A stretch of DNA of 64,000 nt from Lampris incognitus (lineage: Eukaryota > Chordata > Actinopteri > Lampriformes > Lampridae). How positions within the stretch are numbered: position 1 is the first letter of the stretch; each line of letters starts with the position of its first letter. A program made the position numbers and the translations under genes. Shown here piece by piece: positions 1 to 9,439 of this stretch. The stretch spans positions 33,663,150 to 33,727,149 of the forward strand of contig NC_079230.1 of assembly GCF_029633865.1 (NCBI RefSeq), written 5' to 3'. Below the pieces are notes generated by a model. That model was given only the letters and a program-made list of their open reading frames with translations. It made no database searches and was not told the DNA's origin.

Positions 1-746
1 ATGTCTGTCAAGGGGGTTGAATACTTCTGCAAGGCATACTGTATAAGTCCCTTGTTGGTTAGTGAGTGGATGTTAACTAGCCCTATGGTGAGATTTTTTT
101 ATTTTGTTGAGTTTGAGTTTGACGCTAGCTGACCTGTCTAAGTTAGCTAGTGTGCTAACAGTTCCTCCAGACTTTCTTGAGGGACAAGGAGCGGAAGACC
201 AGAAGGAGCATATTGGTTTTGGCTCTGTCGGGGTCCATGGTGAATGTGTTTTCGACGAAAGTGATGAGCGATATGCAGATGCACTGCCGGTGGTGGCTCA
301 GAGAGGTGGGCTCCTAGCTGAAAGAGTTCCCTGCCATGCGTTGAAGTAACGGTGTTGCTGGATGGAGTATGAAAGGTAGAGTAATTCCAGGTGTTGTACC
401 AAGTGTAGGCTCCGGAATAGAACAACAGCAGCTGGGGGAGGCAAGGAGGAATCCAGTAGCCAGGTAAACTGGCGGCCCAAAACACACAGGATTATCAGTT
501 AAAACGCACAAACAAGTTTGTGAAGTTGTCAGCAGAATGAGCAACTGTCCATTTGGCTAAAGGAATGTAAGAGACAACAGAGCCAAACCAATAGAAAGGT
601 CTGGAGAACAGTGGCAGGTAGTCACGCCAGTGTTCACTCTTCTGACAACCATTCAAATGACAAATGGCATGTTACTCGTATAAAGCACAAACGTAAATGT
701 TATTATTAAGACAATATTCCTCTTGTCTGTGTGCCTGCGTGTCCAG
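1..746. other. ap1s1 intron, no other gene seen
   Basis: This stretch ends in a splice acceptor (TGTCCAG at 740-746) and should be intron upstream of the first ap1s1 exon in the window. The N-terminal exons of the sigma subunit, roughly the first 57 residues, were looked for and are not here, so they lie before base 1. The short open frames present have no recognisable domain. Confidence 0.6.
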
Positions 747-855
747 GTATGCCAGCCTGTATTTCTGCTGTGCAATCGAGGAGCAGGACAATGAACTCAT
801 CACCCTGGAAGTCATCCATCGCTTTGTTGAACTGCTGGATAAATACTTTGGCAGT
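747..855 (+). CDS. ap1s1: ap1s1 internal exon (AP-1 complex subunit sigma-1A)
   Basis: Sigma-1A is the small subunit of the AP-1 adaptor, which sorts cargo into clathrin-coated vesicles at the trans-Golgi network and endosomes. The exon is bounded by AG at 745-746 and a GTGAGT donor at 856. It begins with the last base of a split arginine codon and then reads [20 protein letters not shown] and on to LLDKYFGS. This is the core longin-type fold of the sigma family, just after the usual KIVYKR segment. Vertebrate AP1S1 and AP1S2 are very similar here; the last exon decides for AP1S1. The next exon is 5.4 kb away because the intron has filled with transposons. Being a conserved host exon, it is one of the few parts of the window under clear coding constraint. 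Confidence 0.93.
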
Positions 856-1089
856 GTGAGTCTCATTTTTTTTCTATTTATGTCCATCTGAAGTGTTCTG
901 TTCATCTTGTCTCTCACTTTCTATCTTTAGTCTATTTCACACTGCACTAAGACCAGGAAATACACATTTTGATGACATAGTCACTTTAGTTTAAGGTTGA
1001 GGGAAACATCAGACCAATAGCTTTGCTCCCCTGTGTGATTGCAGTTTGGCCATTGTCTGTTTTCTCTGTAAGGGTCTATCTTTGTATGT

Positions 1090-1560
1090 ATGCAAGTGGC
1101 TTCAGAAAGTATTCAGACCCCTTCACTTTTTGCATACTTTATTGTGTTGTAGATATAAGATTGCCAATTTTGCCCATCAATCTACACCCAATAACTCATA
1201 ATGACAAAGCAAAAACATTTTTTGAAATTTTGCAAATGTATTTAAAATCAAAAACTGAAATCTCTCATTTACCTAAGTAAGACCCTTTGGTGTGGCACTC
1301 CAGATTGTGGTCAGGTGCATCCTGTTTGCTTTAATTATCCTTGAGATGGAGGACTTGATTGGGGTCCACCAGTGGCAATTGACTGGACATAGTTTAGAAA
1401 GGCACACACTTGTGCATATAAGGTCCCACAATTCACACTGCATGTCTGGCCAAAAACCACTCCATGGAGTCTGAGGAACTCTCTGCAGACCTCTGTGATC
1501 AACTGTGGCGAGGCATAGATCAGTGCAAGGGTATCAAACCATTTCTAAAGCATTGAGTGT
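1090..1560 (+). mobile_element. 5' remnant of a second Tc1-like transposon
   Basis: The sequence starts with a Tc1-type terminal repeat (GGCTTCAGAAAGTATTCAGA) and an internal AT-rich repeat arm. It runs through the typical GCATATAAGGTCCCACA leader and reaches a decayed transposase N-terminus, which reads approximately MESEELSADLCDQ at about 1465-1503. It stops before the catalytic domain, and no 3' terminal repeat is found nearby. The layout parallels the intact element at 4497-6138, but the terminal sequence differs, so it is a different Tc1 subfamily. Inference: a 3'-deleted, dead copy. Confidence 0.75.
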
Positions 1561-3261
1561 ACGCACTACATTTCCCATTCGGCTGATGTGTGTTTCTATG
1601 GTCTGAACTGAAGTGCAGAACAATTTTGAAAGCAAATTTGTTTGTTTCCTCTTGGACTGGATCTGGAGTCTTCTTGTATTCATATTAGTGATCAACCAGG
1701 ATAACGGCCTTCTAAACCTACCACTAGGTGTAGCAGGCCCCTTCTAACCAATATCTATGAGGCTGGTAACCACTGATAACACCCATTCAAGTGATAACGT
1801 TCAAAGTAGGTAAACAATTCCCATCGGAGTTCTATTGAGAAAAAGTGAAGAATTTTCACACGAAGTTTTCGCCTGATTCCAACACTGAACTCTAAGCAGC
1901 TTGATATGTACTCATTAAGTTTTGGTCTGAAGTGAGGGATAAAAACAAAAATCCTTGTTGTTTTTCCCCTTTAACTTCACAAAGGGCATATGGCTTTGCA
2001 CTTTGAGAATCCCTATTTTTTTTTCTTCAGTTCATACATACAACATAGCCCCCAGCCATAACTCAACTTGTTGCAGTAACAATGAGTCAGTGATTCATCA
2101 TCACCTCATCAAGCTTTTTAACTTCTTGGGTTCTAGTTTCCGGACGGTGCCAGTCCGTCAGTAACACCAACACAGATGTAGTGACAATTTCACTGGGTGT
2201 AAGATGGTGTTTCTCTCATCAGGCCGCGTTTACTAATTTCCAGGCTTGCCATGATAGTGCTTTTGCCGAAATGGGTGTGGGGGTACAGTAGAGGGTGTGT
2301 CAGTCAAAATCAGGTGGGGCAGTGCTAGTTTGGTATCAAAATAAACCAAATATTACGCCTGCGTCTCCGCTTGGTCAGACCAGACTTAGCGCAGATGCAG
2401 GCATTGTGTGGTAGTTATCGGGCTTTAGGCGAAGGTGCACTAAGCATAGACTTATGCAAAATCCCATATGCCACTTTTATGTATGCTATGTTGACCTAGC
2501 TCATGAGTAATCTATATAATGACTATTGTCCTAAACTTTTTTAATCACAAAACAAAACATCTGCATGTGTATCATTGTCTTCTAATATAAAAGAGTCAGT
2601 GTGCATCATTACGCATAGAAAACATGGGATGGGCATTTCAATATTTCAATTAACATCATTCAACTGAAAGAATGACCTGATTGCCTAGGCTAATTCACAA
2701 CTATTTAAGGACTCCTGCTGTGTTCATCGAATCTATAGGAAACAGAAAGACACTGGTGAGAACGAAGACCCGTTAAACAGTAGCATGTCAAATAATCATG
2801 TTTGTGTGTTGTCTTATATCACATTGGAATTGGTGTTATTGTCTGTTGTATGCACACTTGGCGACTGCACCTCCTGAACATGGACATCAGCTTCCTCCTG
2901 TGAGAAGCTTTGCTTGCCTTGGCCAGTCTGGACTTTCACCATCCATTAAGAAATTGGAAGGTTGCCATGACAGTGTGCTGCTTTTAAAGGGAATGAGAGG
3001 AGCTGATTTGATTGGTCGTAATGGAAGACAGCCTTCACCAATCACGCCGACTGATAATTTATTCCTTCTAATCCAAACCTTTTACAACTGTGCTTCCATT
3101 GTACCCAATTACCGCCGGAGCAGCATGTTCCAAAATTAGCAAAAAGTATTGGCCACATGAACTAGCGACGGCACCTTCGACTGTGCTGAGACCCAGAAAC
3201 TAGAGTCCCTTACTTATGTGTGAGTTTTTGAGTAAATTTTGAGTAAATTTTCCAATTTTGC
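1561..3261. other. Intronic stretch with no recognised gene
   Basis: AT-rich intronic sequence without a recognisable coding domain. Two similar short strings (TTGCCATGATAGTGC near 2246 and TTGCCATGACAGTGT near 2963) hint at an old unclassified repeat. I could not find terminal repeats or a target duplication to define it. Confidence 0.4.
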
Positions 3262-4345
3262 TTGGACATTTTCATTTTTAAACTCCCCCCAGTACCCCGT
3301 GGCACTCTGTGGGGGGTACTGTGGAATTATGGAGTACTGGAGCAGTTGCTACAAGCCATCCAGTCCTTGTATAACCAAAGTGAGAGCTGTTTCCGCATTC
3401 TTGGCACAAAGTCAAACACGTTTTTGGTGGGTGTCGGACTCCGCCAAGGTTGTCCCTTGTCTCCGATTCTGTTTGTAATATTCATGGACAGGATATCAAG
3501 GAGCAGCCAAAGTGAGGCATGTGTCCATTTTGGGAACCTCAGAATTGCATCTCTGCTCTTCGCAGATGATGTGGTTTTGTTGACCTCATCAGAACGTGAC
3601 CTCCAGCATGCAGTTTGCAGCTGAGTGTGAAATGGCTGGGATGAGAGTCCGCACCTCTAAGTCTGAGTCCATGGCTCTCCCTCCAGGTTGGTTATGAGTT
3701 GTTGCCTCAAGTGAAGGGAGTTCAAGTATCTTGGGGTCTTGTTCACAAATGAGGATAGGATGGAGTGGGAGATTGACAGGCAGATTGGTGCAGCATCAAC
3801 AGTGATGCAGATGTTGTACTGGTCTGTTGTGGTGAAGGGGGAGCTGAGCAGAAAGACAAAGCTCTCAGTTTACCAGTCAGTCTTCATTCCAGCCCTCACC
3901 TATGGTCATGAGCTTTGGGTAGTGACCAAAAGGGTGAGGTCACGGATACAAGCGGCTGAAATGAATTTCCTCCGTAGGGTGTCTGGGCTCAGCCTTAGAT
4001 AAAGGGTGAGGAGCTTGGACATCCGGAGGGAGCTCGGAGTAGAGCTGCTGCTGCTTCATGTCGAAAGGAGCCAGTTGAGGTGGTTTGGGCATCTGATCAG
4101 GATGCCTCCTGGTGCCTTCCTTTGGAGATTTTCCAGTACAGCCAACTGGGAGGAGACCCCGGGGTAGACCCAGAACTCGCTGGAGGGACTACATGTCCAA
4201 TCTGGCCTGGGAACACCTTGGGATCCCCCAGGAGGAGCTGAAGGGTGTTGCTGGGGAGAGGGACATCTGGAGTGCCCTACTTAGCTTGCTGCCACCGTGA
4301 CCCGACCCCAGAGAAGCAGCTGAAGATGAGAGAAATGAGAGAGAT
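3262..4345 (+). pseudogene. 5'-truncated non-LTR retrotransposon (RT domain fragment)
   Basis: The fragment encodes the palm and thumb part of a LINE reverse transcriptase. Visible motifs are VGLRQGCPLSPILF (about 3427-3470), SLLFADDVVLL with the two catalytic aspartates (about 3553-3585), a KYLGVLFT segment (about 3725), LTYGHELWV (about 3895) and the C-terminal RPRGRPRTRWRDY (about 4155). The frame shifts at about 3600-3740, a stop lies near 4003, and further breaks follow, so it is dead. There is no endonuclease domain, as expected for 5' truncation. The 3' end is a short GATGAGAGAAATGAG tail. The QGCPLSP type is common in fish; the clade (Tx1/L1-like or Rex-like) is not decided. Confidence 0.8.
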
Positions 4346-4402
4346 TTTCATTTTTAATTTACATAGTTGTAGCACTTATGAAAGTCTAGATAGTGAGGCC
4401 TT

Positions 4403-4466
4403 CGGATGATCCGCTGTGGCGACCCCTAACGGGAGCAGCCGAAAGTAGTAGTATTAGTAGTAGTAG
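4403..4466 (+). mobile_element. Micro-insertion: RTE 3' tail flanked by a 16-bp target duplication
   Basis: About 64 bp consists of the last bases of an RTE element followed by a TAG-rich tail; the start reads GATCCGCTGTGGCGACCCCT. The same 3' end is seen on the other strand at about 13,510-13,550. It is flanked on both sides by the direct repeat TAGATAGTGAGGCCTT (4387-4402 and 4467-4482). This is the signature of target-primed reverse transcription that stopped almost at once. It cannot encode anything. Confidence 0.85.
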
Positions 4467-4496
4467 TAGATAGTGAGGCCTTGGCAGCCCTGACTA

Positions 4497-6138
4497 CACA
4501 GTGCATCCGGAAAGTGTTCACACCCCTTCACTTTCCCCACATTTTGTTATGTTACAGCCTTATTCCAAAATGGATTAAATTCCTTTTTTTCATCATCAAT
4601 CTACATACAATACCCCATAATGACAAAGTGAAAAAGGTTTTGTAGAAATTTTTGCAAATTTACTAAAAATATAAAACTGAAATATCGCATGTACATAAGT
4701 ATTCACACCCTTTGCTATGACACTCAAAATTGAGCTCAGGTTCATCATGTTTCCACTGATCATCCTTGAGATCTTTCTAAATCTTGATTGGAGTCCACCT
4801 GTAGTAAATTCAAATGATTGGACATGATTTGGAAGGGCACACAGCTGTCTATATAAGGTCCCACTGTTGACAGTGCATGTCAGAGCAGAAACCAAGCCAT
4901 GAAGTCAAAGGAATTGTCTGTGGACCTCCGTGACAGGATTGTATCGAGGCACAGATCTGGGGAAGGGTACAAAAAAATGTCTACAGCTTTGAAGGTCCCG
5001 AAGAGCACACTGGTCTCCATCATTCATAAATGGAAGACGTTTGGATCCACCAGGACTCTTCCTAGAGCTGGCCACCCAGCCAAACTGAGCAATCGGGGGA
5101 GAAGGGCCTTGGTCAGGGAGGTGACCAAGAACCCGATGGTCCCTCTGACAGAGCTCCAGCATTCCTCTGTGGAGATGGGAGAACCTTCCAGAAGGACAGC
5201 CATCTCTGCAGCACTCCACCAATCAGGCCTTTATGGTAGAGTGGCCAGACGGAAGCCTCTGCTCAGTAAAAGGCACATGACAGCCCGCTTGGAGTTTGCC
5301 AGAAAGCACCTAAAAGACTCTCAGACCATGAGAAACAAGATTCTCTGGTCTGATGAAACCAAGATTGAACTCTTTGGCCTGAATGCCAAACGTCACATCT
5401 GGAGGAAACCAGGCACCTCTCATCACCTTGCTAATACCATCCCTACAGTGAACCATGGTGGTGGCAGCATCATGCTGTGGGGATGTTCTTCAGCGGCAGG
5501 AACTGGGAGACTAATCAGGATCAAGGGAAAGATGAATGGAGCAAAGTACAGAGAGATCCTTGATGAAAACCCGCTCCAGAGCGCTCAGGACCTCAGACTG
5601 GGGCGAAGGTTTACCTTTCAACACGACAACGACCCTAAGCACACAGCCAAGACAACGAAGGAGTGGCTTCGGGACAAGTCTGTGAATGTCCTTGAGTGGC
5701 CCAGCCAGAGCCCAGACTTGAACCCCATTGAACATCTCTGGAAAGACCTGAAAATAGCTGTGCAGCAACGCTCCCCATCTAACCTTACAGAGCTGGAGAG
5801 GATCTGCAGAGAAGAATGGGAGAAATACCCCAAATATAGGTGTGCCAAGCTTGTAGCTTCATACCCAAGAAGACTTGAGGCTGTAATCGCTGCCAAGGGT
5901 GCCTCAACCAAGTACTGAGTAAAGGGTATGAATACTTATGTACATGCAATATTTCAGTTTTTTATTTTTGATAAATTTGCAAAAATTTCTACAAAACCTT
6001 TTTCGCTTTTTCATTATGGGGTATTGTGTGTAGATTGATGAGGGGGGAAAAAAGGAATTTAATCCATTTTGGAATAAGGCTGTAACATAACAACATGTGG
6101 GGAAAGTGAAGGGGTGTGAACACTTTCCAGATGCACTG
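4497..6138 (+). mobile_element. Complete Tc1/mariner transposon with long IR/DR-type ends
   Basis: The element has long imperfect terminal inverted repeats of about 215 bp (4499-4715 and 5922-6138). Each arm holds an outer motif (GTGCATCNGGAAAGTGTTCAC) and a related inner motif (GTACATAAGTATTCA), which is the IR/DR arrangement of Sleeping Beauty-like elements. TA dinucleotides at 4495-4496 and 6139-6140 fit the usual TA target site. Only one gene lies inside, the transposase at 4899-5918. The arms are still well matched and the reading frame is open, so this copy looks young. It sits inside an ap1s1 intron. Confidence 0.92.
4899..5918 (+). CDS. Tc1-like DD34E transposase, intact
   Basis: This 339-residue protein, the usual length for the family, has no internal stop or frameshift. 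It should cut the transposon out at its ends and reinsert it at TA sites in the nucleus. The N-terminus (about 1-115) is the paired-like double helix-turn-helix that binds the inner and outer repeats, with KVPKSTLVSIIHKWK in the first half. The catalytic domain shows D152 in LWSDETK, D243 in FQHDNDPKHTA and E278 in SPDLNPIEHLW. The second D and the E are separated by 34 residues, which is the DD34E triad. The GGGSIMLWGC segment is also present, and the protein ends in the expected SYPRRLEAVIAAKGA region. The ATG is preceded by the usual leader. Whether it is active cannot be told from sequence alone. Confidence 0.93.
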   Translation: MKSKELSVDLRDRIVSRHRSGEGYKKMSTALKVPKSTLVSIIHKWKTFGSTRTLPRAGHPAKLSNRGRRALVREVTKNPMVPLTELQHSSVEMGEPSRRTAISAALHQSGLYGRVARRKPLLSKRHMTARLEFARKHLKDSQTMRNKILWSDETKIELFGLNAKRHIWRKPGTSHHLANTIPTVNHGGGSIMLWGCSSAAGTGRLIRIKGKMNGAKYREILDENPLQSAQDLRLGRRFTFQHDNDPKHTAKTTKEWLRDKSVNVLEWPSQSPDLNPIEHLWKDLKIAVQQRSPSNLTELERICREEWEKYPKYRCAKLVASYPRRLEAVIAAKGASTKY

Positions 6139-6294
6139 TAAGTGATTACAGGGCTGCCAATGTTGGAACTTGACTACTTTTGTGGTATGAGTTGTTAAAT
6201 ATTCTACCAAAAATATGCTTTTGATTTGAAAGAGAGACTATCTTTTTGAACAATGCACGTGTATAATACAATTTCATCTGTCTTATTTTGGTAG

Positions 6295-6432
6295 GTGTGT
6301 GAGTTGGACATAATCTTTAACTTTGAGAAGGCATACTTCATCCTTGACGAGTTCCTAATGGGGGGAGAGATCCAGGACACCTCTAAGAAAAGTGTCCTCA
6401 AAGCAATTGAACAAGCTGACCTACTACAGGAG
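6295..6432 (+). CDS. ap1s1: ap1s1 internal exon
   Basis: The acceptor TTTGGTAG ends at 6294 and a GTACAG donor follows 6432. The exon is exactly 46 codons and reads [20 protein letters not shown], then a methionine-glycine-glycine stretch, and on to [11 protein letters not shown]. The residues [15 protein letters not shown] are closer to AP1S1 than to AP1S2 (which has ETSKKN) or AP1S3. This segment forms the last strands and helix of the longin fold that contacts the AP-1 large subunits. The phase-0 joins to the exons on both sides are consistent. Confidence 0.95.
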
Positions 6433-6483
6433 GTACAGTGTGCATGCATGCATGCAGACATCAGATACTATTTCTGAAGCAAC

Positions 6484-6640
6484 ATTTGCTCTTGTTTATA
6501 TCCTCTCTTTCTCTTGCTCTCCTCTTTCTCCCTCTCTCTGTCGCTGTCTTCCCTCTCTCTCTCTCTCTCACTCCATTATTTTCATCTCTTCTAAATTTGC
6601 TTTTGTCTTTTGGTCTTCTGTGCGTTTTCCTCTCTCACTC
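6484..6640 (+). repeat. CT-rich microsatellite in short ap1s1 intron
   Basis: A dense pyrimidine tract made mostly of CTCT units fills the 213-bp intron (6433-6645) before the final coding exon. It doubles as an unusually long polypyrimidine tract for the acceptor CTCTACAG at 6638-6645. Confidence 0.85.
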
Positions 6641-6645
6641 TACAG

Positions 6646-6693
6646 GAAGATGAGTCACCCAGGAGTGTCCTGGAAGAGATGGGGCTGGCATAG
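6646..6693 (+). CDS. ap1s1: ap1s1 last coding exon and stop
   Basis: After the acceptor AG at 6644-6645 the exon encodes EDESPRSVLEEMGLA and ends with TAG at 6691-6693. This tail is that of vertebrate sigma-1A and separates it from sigma-1B (AP1S2, EAETPRSVLEEIGL) and sigma-1C. It fixes the identity of the whole gene. The gene reads off the left edge of the window, and roughly its last 97 codons are inside. Confidence 0.95.
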   Translation, partial: EDESPRSVLEEMGLA

Positions 6694-7460
6694 TACCTAC
6701 ACCACAAGCTGACACCACCTAAACCTCATAACAGATTAAAAAATACAGAAACTATGGGTATCAGTGTACAGTACTGGAAGTCAAGGGGGAGGGAATGGGG
6801 TTTGTGTTGGGAAAGACTTGTATAAAGATAAACCATTTTGGTTGAACCTCTATGTAGGTATGATTTATGGTACTGCCCTACAGGTTGGATTGGGGAACAG
6901 ACATAATTAGAAATCAAGGACTGCGTCTACTCAATGTAGTGTGTGTGTGTGTGTGTGTGTGTGCGTGTGCGTGTGTACATGAACAGCATGTAATACAGGT
7001 GTATAGGATGTGATGGAGTTGTAGAGCCTCATTATGAGCCAGTGGGTTGTAGAGGGGCATTCTATCAGAGAGAAGGATGTGGGGTGTAAGTATGGGTTAC
7101 AGTATGACTTTAAGGAGTATAGTAGAATTCTAAGACTTAATAAGACTACGATAACAAGGAGAACATCTGAGTTTGCCTTCAATTTCAACCTGCACCGTAT
7201 ATTTACACCTCTTGGCACTGGTATACAGGGTTGAGAGTTTTATGTGTTTTGTTTTTTTTGGGTGGTGGGAATTGGGGTGATTTTATAGGGGCAGTTGGGG
7301 TACAGTGGTATTTAGGGTCAAGCAATGCTCTTTAAGTGACTTTAACTAACATAAGGACCTTGGATGTAGACATTTGAGTTGTAATTAGGCTACTGAATTT
7401 CAATACAAACTATTGGTACAGATGCAGAGGATGTACTGGGGAGTAGAATCCTTGGATGGA
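6694..7460 (+). other. Probable ap1s1 3' untranslated region and downstream DNA
   Basis: Non-coding sequence follows the ap1s1 stop. An ATTAAA hexamer at about 6735 is a possible weak poly(A) signal. A GT repeat lies at about 6939-6976. No other open frame with a recognisable motif is present. Confidence 0.5.
6939..6976 (+). repeat. GT dinucleotide microsatellite
   Basis: About 19 GT units, slightly interrupted by GC near the end. Confidence 0.95.
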
Positions 7461-7464
7461 CACG

Positions 7465-8043
7465 ATATGTGTGATGAGATGAGTGATGAGATGAGTGATG
7501 AGATGAGTGATGAGATGAGTGATGAGATGTGTGATGAGATGTGTGTTGAGATGTGTGATGAGACGTGTGATGAGACGTGTGATGAGATGAGTGATGAGAT
7601 TATTGATGAGATGTGAGGAGATTAGTGATGAGATGAGTGATAAGACGTGTGATGCGATGAGTGACGAGATGAGTGACGAGACGAGTGATGAGACGAGTGA
7701 TGAGACGCGATGAGATGTGTGAGGAGATTAGTGATGGGATGTGTGATGAGATGAGTGATGAACGTGATGAGATGAGTGATGAGATGTGAGATGAGACAAG
7801 TGATGAGATGAGTGATTAGATGAGATGTATGATGAGACTTCCATTCCATTTGTGATGTGATGTGTGATGAGATGTGTGATGAGATGAGTGATGACACGTG
7901 ATGAGATGATTGATGAGATGAGTGATGAGACGTGATGAGTGATTAGACGTGTGATGAGACATGATGAGACGAGTGATGAGATGTGTGATGAGATGAGTGA
8001 TGAGATGTGTGATGAGACGTGCGATGTGATGTGTGATGAGATG
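7465..8043 (+). repeat. 12-bp minisatellite GATGAGATGAGT
   Basis: Nearly 580 bp of degenerate tandem copies of GATGAGATGAGT, with variants such as GATGAGATGTGT and GATGAGACGTGT. The unit is a multiple of three, so long frames stay open on both strands (MSDEMSDEM on +, SSHISSHIS on -). These frames are a by-product of the repeat and no gene is claimed. The first part is regular and the second half more scrambled. Confidence 0.93.
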
Positions 8044-8400
8044 AGGTTGGGGGATTTGAATCTTGGGGAGCAATGAAAAAAGGTCCAATTATTCGACTGT
8101 AGTACTACAGAATATGCAGATGTGACACGACTTGTGTAAACACAATATGATGGCAATAGATGATATCGGCATTGTTGGGTTGATTGGCTGTTAGAAAAAT
8201 AAGAGCTTTTCATAAGAATTTTCAGATTTGCTTCATAGCTGAATTCAGTGTGGGCCAGTCATATAAACTGTAATTAAACTTATCAAGCTGTGAGTGCTAC
8301 GTCTTTGGCCCTCTTTCTATTTCACATATGCTGTTCTAAGGGCACATTATCATGTGAGAGAAAAAAATATAATTAAATCTCATTATTGTATTATTAGCTA
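8044..8400. other. No gene seen
   Basis: AT-rich unique-looking sequence between the minisatellite and the SINE, with no recognisable coding or repeat signature. Confidence 0.4.
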
Positions 8401-8402
8401 AC

Positions 8403-8844
8403 TTTTTTTTATTTTTCCCCCTTTTTCCCCTAATTGCACTTGGCCAATTATCCCACTCTCTGAGCCGTCCCGGTCGCTGCTCCACCCCCTCTGCTAAACC
8501 GGGGAGGGCTGCGGACTACCACATGCCTCCTCCAATACATGTGGAGTCACCAGCCACTTCTTTTCACCTGATGGTGAGGAGTTTCACCAGGGGGACGTAG
8601 CGCGTGGGAGGATCACGCTATTCCCACCAGTTCCCCCTCCCCCCTGAACAGGTGCCCCGGCCGACCAGAGGAGGTGCTAGTGCAGCAACCAGGACACATA
8701 GCCACATCTGACTCCCTACTCGCAGACACAGCCAATTGTGCCTGTAGGGATGTCCAACCAAGCCAGAGGTAACACGGGGATTTGAACCAGTGATCCCCGT
8801 ATTGGTTGGCAACGGAGTAGACTGCCACAATACCCAGACGCCCC
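8403..8844 (-). mobile_element. tRNA-derived SINE, antisense
   Basis: On the - strand the element begins at 8844 with GGGGCGTCTGGGTATTGTGG. It carries a B-box-like GGTTCAAATCC at about 8783-8773, matching the pol III internal promoter consensus GGTTCRANTCC, and an A-box-like stretch before it. About 300 bp of GC-rich body follow, and it closes in an A/T-rich tail toward 8403. It encodes no protein and would need a LINE in trans. The family name is not assigned; a tRNA head with a long body fits fish SINEs. Confidence 0.72.
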
Positions 8845-9203
8845 ATTAATTATTTTTTAATTTAATGACTTCACTCTTGTACTGGATCAAGCTTAAATGG
8901 CCTCAGTAGCACAACAGACTACTTTAATGTTATTCATGGGGAGAAAATTCAAGGTGGTCCCATGTATTTGAAATACTCTGAAGATTTAAGTTAGCTAATA
9001 AGAGCAGCCTCACAAGTAGGGACATCATTTACAAATAAAAGCAAACCACATGTGTTTCATGCATCCATCAATACACTCTAAGGGGTGTCTTGTTACTGGT
9101 TATTGTGAATGAAAGTTTCTTATCTTGGGTGAATTACCTGCCAGGGAAGCTGGAAAAAGTGAATGCTGAAATGCTGTATCACATGCTTGCTCTGCAGCTA
9201 ATG
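8845..9203. other. No gene seen
   Basis: Unremarkable AT-rich spacer without coding signature. Confidence 0.4.
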
Positions 9204-9211
9204 CTTCCATC

Positions 9212-9431
9212 CAGCGGCGGCTGGTGCTACCAATTTTTTCTTTTTTTGGGGGGGGGGGGGGGGCAATTTACCTTGGCGCAGCACACCTGACAGCTGCTTT
9301 ACTGTCCACACAGTCACAGAGTTATTAAGAAGGACAATGTAGCCTAATAGGCATTAAAGCAGCTGTCAGGTGTGCTGCGCCAGGGTAAATTGCCCCCCCC
9401 CAAAAAAAATTGTTCGCACCAGCCGCCACTG
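9212..9431. mobile_element. hAT-type MITE (foldback) with 8-bp target duplication
   Basis: A 220-bp palindromic element. The ends are CAGCGGCGGCTGGTGC and GCACCAGCCGCCACTG, and the inverted arms are about 80-90 bp long, each with a G or C homopolymer run (9249-9264 and about 9394-9402). It is flanked by CTTCCATC (9204-9211) and CTTGCATC (9432-9439), an 8-bp duplication with one difference. CAG ends with an 8-bp duplication are diagnostic of hAT. It has no coding capacity and must have been moved by a hAT transposase in trans. The two arms could fold into a long hairpin. Confidence 0.88.
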
Positions 9432-9439
9432 CTTGCATC

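Larger units (their letters stand above)
856..6294 (+). other. Transposon-filled intron of ap1s1
   Basis: This intron has a GTGAGT donor at 856 and a TTTTGGTAG acceptor ending at 6294. Along it lie a Tc1 5' remnant (about 1090-1560), a non-LTR reverse transcriptase fragment (about 3262-4345), an RTE 3' tail (4403-4466) and a complete Tc1 element (4497-6138). The intact Tc1 lies on the same strand as the gene. Between 1560 and 3260 I see no gene. An open frame at 2798-3139 there has no known motif and is probably chance. Confidence 0.8.

Noticed and set aside
147..544. Open frames on the - strand near the left edge
   Set aside because: Overlapping frames without known motifs; probably intronic chance frames.
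2798..3139. 113-codon open frame in the ap1s1 intron
   Set aside because: No domain, no splice or start support, and located in AT-rich intron.
6392..6712. Alternative frames over the last ap1s1 exons
   Set aside because: They overlap the true exons in other frames and read through the CT microsatellite.
7413..8213. Open frames rich in MSDE or SSHIS repeats
   Set aside because: Translations of the 12-bp minisatellite; no start context, domain or splice evidence.
8773..8844. Functional tRNA gene
   Set aside because: The B box is present but the acceptor and anticodon stems are not, and a long SINE body follows.
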